64,000 bases of DNA from Pseudorasbora parva (taxonomy: Eukaryota; Chordata; Actinopteri; Cypriniformes; Gobionidae), in assembly GCF_024679245.1 (NCBI RefSeq), contig NC_090179.1:1213501-1277500 (forward strand), written 5' to 3'. This document shows, piece after piece, positions 58,018 to 64,000 of this stretch. Position 1 is the first letter of the stretch. Every line of letters begins with the position of its first letter. Under the pieces are notes generated by a model. That model searched no databases, was not told the DNA's origin, and saw only the letters and a list, made by a program, of their open reading frames with translations. A program made the position numbers and the translations under genes.

Positions 58018-58235
58018 TTGTATTGATAATTCTGTGCTTTGATTGTTTCTATTGCTCTCCTCACTTTGGATAAAAAGCGTCTGCTAAATGATTAAATGTA
58101 AATGCCATTTCAACTCAACTTCATTTGTTATGCTGATAAAACTCTATTGTATTACAATAGGACATAATGCAGAGTTAAATCACTCTGACTAGGGAAGTGT
58201 CTCTGATCATTTGTCTTCTGTTCATCCGTCCTCAG
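57401..58235 (+). other. Rest of SCHIP1 intron 3, with (CA)n and a retroelement tail
   Basis: (CA)n lies at 57977-58015. At about 58050-58105, CACTTTGGATAAAAAGCGTC and TGCTAAATGATTAAATGTAA form a common teleost SINE/LINE 3' tail. The acceptor for exon 4 is TCATCCGTCCTCAG|AGC. Confidence 0.6.
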
Positions 58236-58433
58236 AGCAAGCAGAGTTCGTCCTACTCGGACAGAGACACCACGGAGGACGACTCTGAGTCTCTGGAGGA
58301 CATGGACTTCCTGAGCCGGCAGAAGAAGCTGCAGGCCGAGGCCAAGCTGGCGCTCGCGATGGCCAAACCCATGGCCAAGATGCAGGTGGAGGTGGAGAAG
58401 CAGAACCGTAAGAAGTCCCCTGTGGCAGACCTG
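58236..58433 (+). CDS. SCHIP1: SCHIP1 coding exon 4 ([13 protein letters not shown]...SPVADL)
   Basis: The 198-nt exon (66 codons, phase 0 to phase 0) encodes [54 protein letters not shown] and [12 protein letters not shown]. It ends CTG|GTGCGT. The block is conserved in SCHIP1 and leads, in exons beyond this window, to the C-terminal coiled-coil region that mediates merlin binding and self-association. Codon use is strongly GC3-rich (GCCGAGGCCAAGCTGGCGCT), unlike the AT-rich surroundings, as expected for a real exon. A GT microsatellite starts 113 bp into the next intron. Confidence 0.97.
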
Positions 58434-58545
58434 GTGCGTGCAGCTCTCTCACATCACGTTTCACATGTCACATGCGTTCATGGACAAGCCTCGTCCCTTT
58501 GACCACAGCGGTTTACAGACAGGAACTCGAGCGTAGCACAGAGCG

Positions 58546-58557
58546 AGTGTGTGTGTG

Positions 58558-58628
<71 letters not shown>
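58546..58628 (+). repeat. (GT)n microsatellite, about 83 bp
   Basis: GT run with one TT interruption near 58559, in the intron after exon 4. Confidence 0.95.
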
Positions 58629-58630
<2 letters not shown>

Positions 58631-58953
58631 CTAGTGCAGCTGGGAAAAGAAAGTGTCAAACAGCCTGCCATTTCTCCAATATTCAGAGCAAATAAAGCTT
58701 TTTCAATGGCAAATTCTCAGTCAGCATAATAATTTATCCTGACTAACTCTGGAAAACAAGAGGGCTTATTTGCTACAAGCATGTTTTATAGGTATAATAA
58801 GATGTTTACACTCACCTAAAGGATTATTAGGAACACGTTCAATTTCTCATTAATGCAATTATCTAATCAGCCAATCACATGGCAGTTCTTCAATGCATTT
58901 AGGGGTGTGGTCCTGGTCAAGACAATCTCCTGAACTCCAGACTGAATGTCAGA

Positions 58954-59117
58954 ATGAGAAAGAAAGGGGATTTAAGCCGTTTTGAGCGTGGCATGGTTGT
59001 TGGTGCCAGACGGGCCGGTCTGAGTATTTCCCAATCTGCTCAGTTACTGGGATTTCCACACACAACCATTTCTAGAGTTTACAAAGAATGGTGTGAAAAG
59101 GGAAGAGCATCCAGTAT
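58954..59117 (+). pseudogene. N-terminal transposase fragment of the capturing Tc1-type element
   Basis: Encodes MRKKGDLSRFERGMVVGARR, then the helix-turn-helix [20 protein letters not shown], ending at RASSI where foreign sequence starts. The Trp codon mutated to stop in the 45.8-kb copy is intact here. No catalytic residues remain. The C-terminal remnant SKECFQQLVESMP is visible, frame-shifted, at about 59713-59760. Confidence 0.85.
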
Positions 59118-59204
59118 TAGGAGTTTATTGAGGCAAAAGGCAGAGTTAATAGTGAATATGTGTTCCCTATACTAAAGTGTTACCAAAAAAACAAAAAAAC
59201 AAAA

Positions 59205-59690
<486 letters not shown>

Positions 59691-59833
59691 CCTATCAGTA
59701 TTGGCCAACATTTCTAAAGAATGCTTTCAGCAGCTTGTTGAATCAATGCCACGTAGAATTAAGGAAGTTCTGAAGGCGAAAGGCGGTCAAACACAGTATT
59801 AGTGTGTGTTCCTAATAATCCTTTAGGTGAGTG

Positions 59834-60229
59834 AACATACAATGTAAAACCATAACGCCCAGTAGAGACAGCTCAAATTAAACAAATGAGTTCCATCAAA
59901 TGAACTTACATGAGTATTTAGAACTTTCTTTTTCTTTTGAGTTCTCAAAAATGACACATTTTAAGTCACATTTGATGTGAGTTTTATGAATTTGTTTCCT
60001 CTGGTATTGAAAAAAAGAGTTAAATGTATGAATTAGCTAACTCAAATATTTCAAGTTAAGGGCACAACATAAAGAGTACAACATAAAACCTGCAAGTTCT
60101 GATTACTTACACTTTAAATGTATTAACTTAAAACATTTTATCCAATTTAATTTGTTTGAGTTTTGCCAACTTATTCAGGTTTACAGAGTTGCAGATAATA
60201 TATGTAGTATTCGTTACACACTTGAAAGT
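59834..60229. other. Unassigned AT-rich sequence
   Basis: Probably a decayed MITE (AATTTGTTTGAGTTTTGCCA near 60150 is a motif I have seen in fish repeats), but its ends are not defined. Confidence 0.4.
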
Positions 60230-61022
60230 CAACATTGTAATTTAAAATGTCAAGTTTTACTTTTAGCATACATTATGTTTTAATAACCTTTTGTCATGCT
60301 TTCAAAAAGTGCATGTAGTTTGGTGTGTTGACTAACATACTAAAGCACATACTTGATTATGATTTAACTGTAATGTGTTATTAAAGTTGATGTATTTTAA
60401 ATGTACTAAAATGCAACTTCAATATTACAGTGTGTAATGACAAATATTTAAATGTATGATATAAAAGTTTCAGTTCCATTTTATTTGGTAACACTTTATT
60501 TTACAGTGTCCTTGTTACATATGTTACATGTACTTATAAATTATGCGAAATTACCTGCAGCTAACCCTAAACCAAACCCTATTATAAGTACACATAGTTA
60601 ACTAATATTACTCAGTACTTAAATATATAATTACACTGTAACAATGACACCTTAAAATAAAGTGTAAGTCTTTAGGTCAAGGTGACTTAGTTAAATTGTA
60701 CTTAGTCAAATAAGTAATTAACTACATGTACTTATAATAGGGTTTGGCATAATTTACTGTTATTACTATGGTAAGTACATGTAGTGACGTGTGACTACAT
60801 CACCTTAAAATAAAGTGTTACCAAAGCTTCTGAAATGACATTAAGTATTTTTTGTTTATCATAAATGAATCAGTACACTTTAACCATAGGCCCTATTTAA
60901 AAGAAAATACAAGTAATTATGAAATGGCATATAAAGATAAACTTAAGTCCGACTTCAGTTGAATAAAAAAGCTTCACGGTCAGACTTAAATTAAGCATGA
61001 TAAAGTACTTCTTTTTCACATT
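60230..61022. mobile_element. MITE relative of 25923-26557, interrupted by another MITE
   Basis: Shares GACTAACATACTAAAGCACA, TGGCATATAAAGATAAACTT and the end AGTACTTCTTTTTCACA with the 25.9-kb element. A MITE with GGTAACACTTTATTTTAC and AAAATAAAGTGTTACC ends (60487-60822) is inserted. The left end is missing. Confidence 0.55.
60487..60822. mobile_element. MITE with GGTAACACTTTATTTTA ends
   Basis: Inverted ends as above; an internal copy of the right end (CCTTAAAATAAAGTGTAA, near 60650) suggests two overlapping insertions or a tandem duplication. Confidence 0.65.
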
Positions 61023-61719
61023 GAAAAGCAGAAAGCCCAACATTATTTCAATCTTGACACAGTAAGTGTGAAATTCATGTCAGATTAATAAATTCTAGCC
61101 ATCATTATGCATATACAGTGTGGAGTACAGTGCAGGATATTAATAGATCATGACATTTCCCGTTTATAAACCTGTGCGATCCGTCACATTTGAAAGGTTT
61201 TTGGGTTGGATGGGTAGTCCGTGGTGTCAGATGAGAAGTACACAGAGGGAATATTATTATGACATGCTTTAGGTGACGTGTACTGGTCAGGTTTTATAGA
61301 CTTACAATCAAAACAGTAATAGTGACACAGACTCTACTGTGTGACAGTCAGTGACTTCTTGAAGGTCATTCGTCAAAAACGCCTCCACTTTTGCCCATGT
61401 ACAAGCTCTACGTCTGTCACCTACTAAACTGAAACTATGACTGCAGAGAAGGAAGCAGCTTTTTGCAAAAACTGGCCATGCACTTCCTCTTGATGAGCTC
61501 AAAGCAGCTTCTTACTGCTGGAGGGGGGATTTCTCCATCGCGGAGCACGGGAAATGCGAGCAAACGGCTTGAATCACAGCGCTACTGACTGCCGTTCAGC
61601 CACACTGATGCCGCCCACAGAGAGACACAGTGAAACTGCATGGCTCATGAGTTCTCCTGCTGTTCTCTCACACACCTCAGCAACTCTGTGGCTGCACATG
61701 TTATATTGGTAGTAAGAAC
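61023..61719. other. Unassigned sequence
   Basis: No exon or clean element ends recognised. Confidence 0.45.
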
Positions 61720-61891
61720 CAGGGGTGTCAGACAGGCTAATAGTGCAACTGAGTAACGGCGCTTGGCGAGGAGAGGGCGCCACAAATATATATTGTTAAT
61801 CCATAATATTAACATGACTAAATTACATAGTTGTTAAGGGCCAACCCCTTGATTCTATGACCAGGACCCAATATTTGGTGCTACACCCCTG
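61720..61891. mobile_element. hAT-type MITE, 172 bp, perfect 8-bp TSD
   Basis: Inverted ends CAGGGGTGTCAG and GCTACACCCCTG are flanked by identical octamers GTAAGAAC (61712-61719 and 61892-61899). Perfect duplication and short size indicate a fairly recent non-autonomous hAT insertion. Confidence 0.9.
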
Positions 61892-62101
61892 GTAAGAACA
61901 AATCTGACCTCTGGCTGTGTAAATTCCTTCGAAACACTCTTAAAGTGGCGCTTGTGATGCTGTTTCTCCCCACAGGTCCTGGCAATGGGACAGCCCATGA
62001 TTAGATCATCTCAAACTCATCACAAAACACACTTAAACACACACTGGCATCAGCTCGTCGTGTAGGAGAAACCATCAATATGTCACTCCAGCCAGTGTTG
62101 C

Positions 62102-62756
62102 ACTTGTTTAACTTTAGTGAGTGTGTAGTGTCGCTGTTTGAGCATAATCAACATCTGCAAAGTTACGACGCTCACAGTTCAAAGCGGAGGGAGATATTTT
62201 CTTTTACAGAAATCCCTTTTTAAGAACTACAACTACAATGCTGTTTTTATTTAACAAGGTTCGGGAGGAGCTCGTTCAGATAATTGACACAGGTGGAGAG
62301 TACTCAGCTAATCAACAAAAGAGGTGTATATATACGCAGCTTTCTTACCTCCATTTTGTTGACAGTTTATCAGCATCCCTCCACATTTTGCTCTTTTTAG
62401 TTCCAAATCACTACTTACATACAGGGGGGGTACTCTGGGTTCATGTCGAAAGTCCGAGCTCGAAGCCCTCCCCCCGGACAGCACACCAAATACGCATTTA
62501 AATTTGCTCTCTATAAATTATATGTAAGTGTGAACTCGTGAAACGGCTGGTAGAGACTATAACGAGCTTCTTCACGGGGCAGTGACATCACTAACCCTAA
62601 TTTGCATAACCCCACCCGGGAACATGTGGAGAAGAGGAAGAGTTGCTGTAGTCGAGCACATTTGGGAGTCGCTCAAGCTGTCGTCCATCTTTCACATTTA
62701 TTGATACAGTATGAACACAAACGCAATAGCATGTCATAAAGCGAGATGACAACAGA
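62102..62756 (-). repeat. Inverted copy of the satellite flank with a 307-bp extra segment
   Basis: This is the reverse complement of 33419-33769, starting ACTTGTTTAACTTTAGTGAG. The extra 62234-62540 lies where the other copy reads straight through (TAAGAACTACAAC joined to AAACGGCTGG). The extra segment has a TATATATACGC motif and a G-run and C-run pair (GGGGGGG near 62425, CCCCCC near 62470). It could be an insertion here or a deletion in the other copy. Confidence 0.88.
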
Positions 62757-64000
62757 AGTTATAACCGTAATTAAACTAAACTATCCCTGTTCTCTCTTCA
62801 TCAGCAGATATTATAACCGTAATTAAACTAAACTATCCCTGTTCTCTCTTCATCAGCAGATATTATAACCGTAATTAAACTAAACTATCCCTGTTCTCTC
62901 TTCATCAGCAGATATTATAACCGTAATTAAACTGAACTATCCCTGTTCTCTCTTCATCAGCAGATATTATAACCGTAATTAAACTAAACTATCCCTGTTC
63001 TCTCCTCATCGGCAGATATTATAACCGTAATTAAACAAAACTATCCCTGTTCTCTCTTCATCAGCAGATATTATAACCGTAATTAAACTAAACTATCCCT
63101 GTTCTCTCTTCATCAGCAGATATTATAACCGTAATTAAACTAAACTATCCCTGTTCTCTCTTCATCAGCAGATATTATAACCGTAATTAAACTAAACTAT
63201 CCCTGTTCCCTCTTCATCAGCAGATATTATAACCGTAATTAAACTAAACTATCCCTGTTCTCTCTTCATCAGCAGATATTATAACCGTAATTAAACTAAA
63301 CTATCCCTGTTCTCTCTTCATCAGCAGATATTATAACCGTAATTAAACTAAACTATCCCTGTTCTCTCTTCATCAGCAGATATTATAACCGTAATTAAAC
63401 TAAACTATCCCTGTTCTCTCTTCATCAGCAGATATTATAACCGTAATTAAACTAAACTATCCCTGTTCTCTCTTCATCAGCAGATATTATAACCGTAATT
63501 AAACTAAACTATCCCTGTTCTCTCTTCATCAGCAGATATTATAACCGTAATTAAACTAAACTATCCCTGTTCCCTCTTCATCAGCAGATATTATAACCGT
63601 AATTAAACTAAACTATCCCTGTTCTCTCTTCATCAGCAGATATTATAACCGTAATTAAACTAAACTATCCCTGTTCTCTCTTCATCAGCAGATATTATAA
63701 CCGTAATTAAACTAAACTATCCCTGTTCACTCTTCATCAGCAGATATTATAACCGTAATTAAACTAAACTATCCCTGTTCTCTCTTCATCGGCAGATATT
63801 ATAACCGTAATTAAACTAAACTATCCCTGTTCTCTCTTCATCAGCAGATATTATAACCGTAATTAAACTAAACTATCCCTGTTCTCTCTTCATCAGCAGA
63901 TATTATAACCGTAATTAAACTAAACTATCCCTGTTCTCTCTTCATCAGCAGATATTATAACCGTAATTAAACTAAACTATCCCTGTTCTCTCGTCATCGG
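62757..64000 (-). repeat. 52-bp satellite array, inverse orientation, about 24 units, truncated by window end
   Basis: It is the reverse complement of the 28893-33418 satellite (ATAACCGTAATTAAACTAAA, CTATCCCTGTTCTCTCTTCA, TCAGCAGATATT). The array continues past the window, so its true length is unknown. Confidence 0.96.

Overview
This is vertebrate, almost certainly teleost, DNA: one intron-rich gene in a very repeat-rich landscape, with no prokaryotic-style coding. The recognisable host gene is SCHIP1 (schwannomin-interacting protein 1) on the + strand. Four coding exons are visible: a short alternative first exon (27880-27909, MVHQDSCSYQ), then exons at 41829-41947, 56093-56216 and 58236-58433. 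The joined reading frame is 157 codons and stays open into exons beyond the window. The repeat families (Tc1-like elements, TTAA-flanked MITEs, hAT-like MITEs, Rex1/L2-like retrotransposon tails, a tRNA-derived SINE, very long GT tracts) are ones I associate with cyprinid fish. That narrower placement is memory-based and less certain than 'teleost'.

Layout. 1-27.5 kb is upstream of the short-isoform promoter. It may be intergenic or an intron of a longer SCHIP1 or IQCJ-SCHIP1 transcript. It holds a THAP-like fragment, a triple-nested transposon (1860-5060), a 41-bp CCAAT-box minisatellite, a Tc1 copy split by a retroelement carrying a 2.3-kb 22-bp VNTR, a Ty3/gypsy integrase fragment split by a DNA transposon, and a 13-bp ETS-motif minisatellite. 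27.5-27.9 kb is a promoter-like GC-box/CCAAT region with a GA tract and a two-codon uORF just before the start codon.

Intron 1 (27910-41828) has a 4.5-kb array of a 52-bp satellite, a near-palindromic foldback MITE, and, ending 40 bp before exon 2, seven copies of a 43-bp unit that each carry a full CTCF consensus core, separated by long GT tracts. Intron 2 (41948-56092) has an antisense non-LTR retrotransposon, Tc1 and hAT-like elements, and a 5.5-kb 22/24-bp minisatellite interrupted by a solo LTR. After exon 4 come a Tc1 element carrying a captured copy of intron-2 sequence, more MITEs, and an inverted copy of the 52-bp satellite with its flank, running off the window end.

No operon-like or novel enzymatic system is present. 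The interest is in genome architecture: tandem arrays that multiply single transcription-factor motifs, a head-to-head satellite pair enclosing SCHIP1 exons, UG/CA repeats abutting splice sites, and composite mobile elements. All boundaries were read by eye. Motif matches are consensus matches, not binding data.
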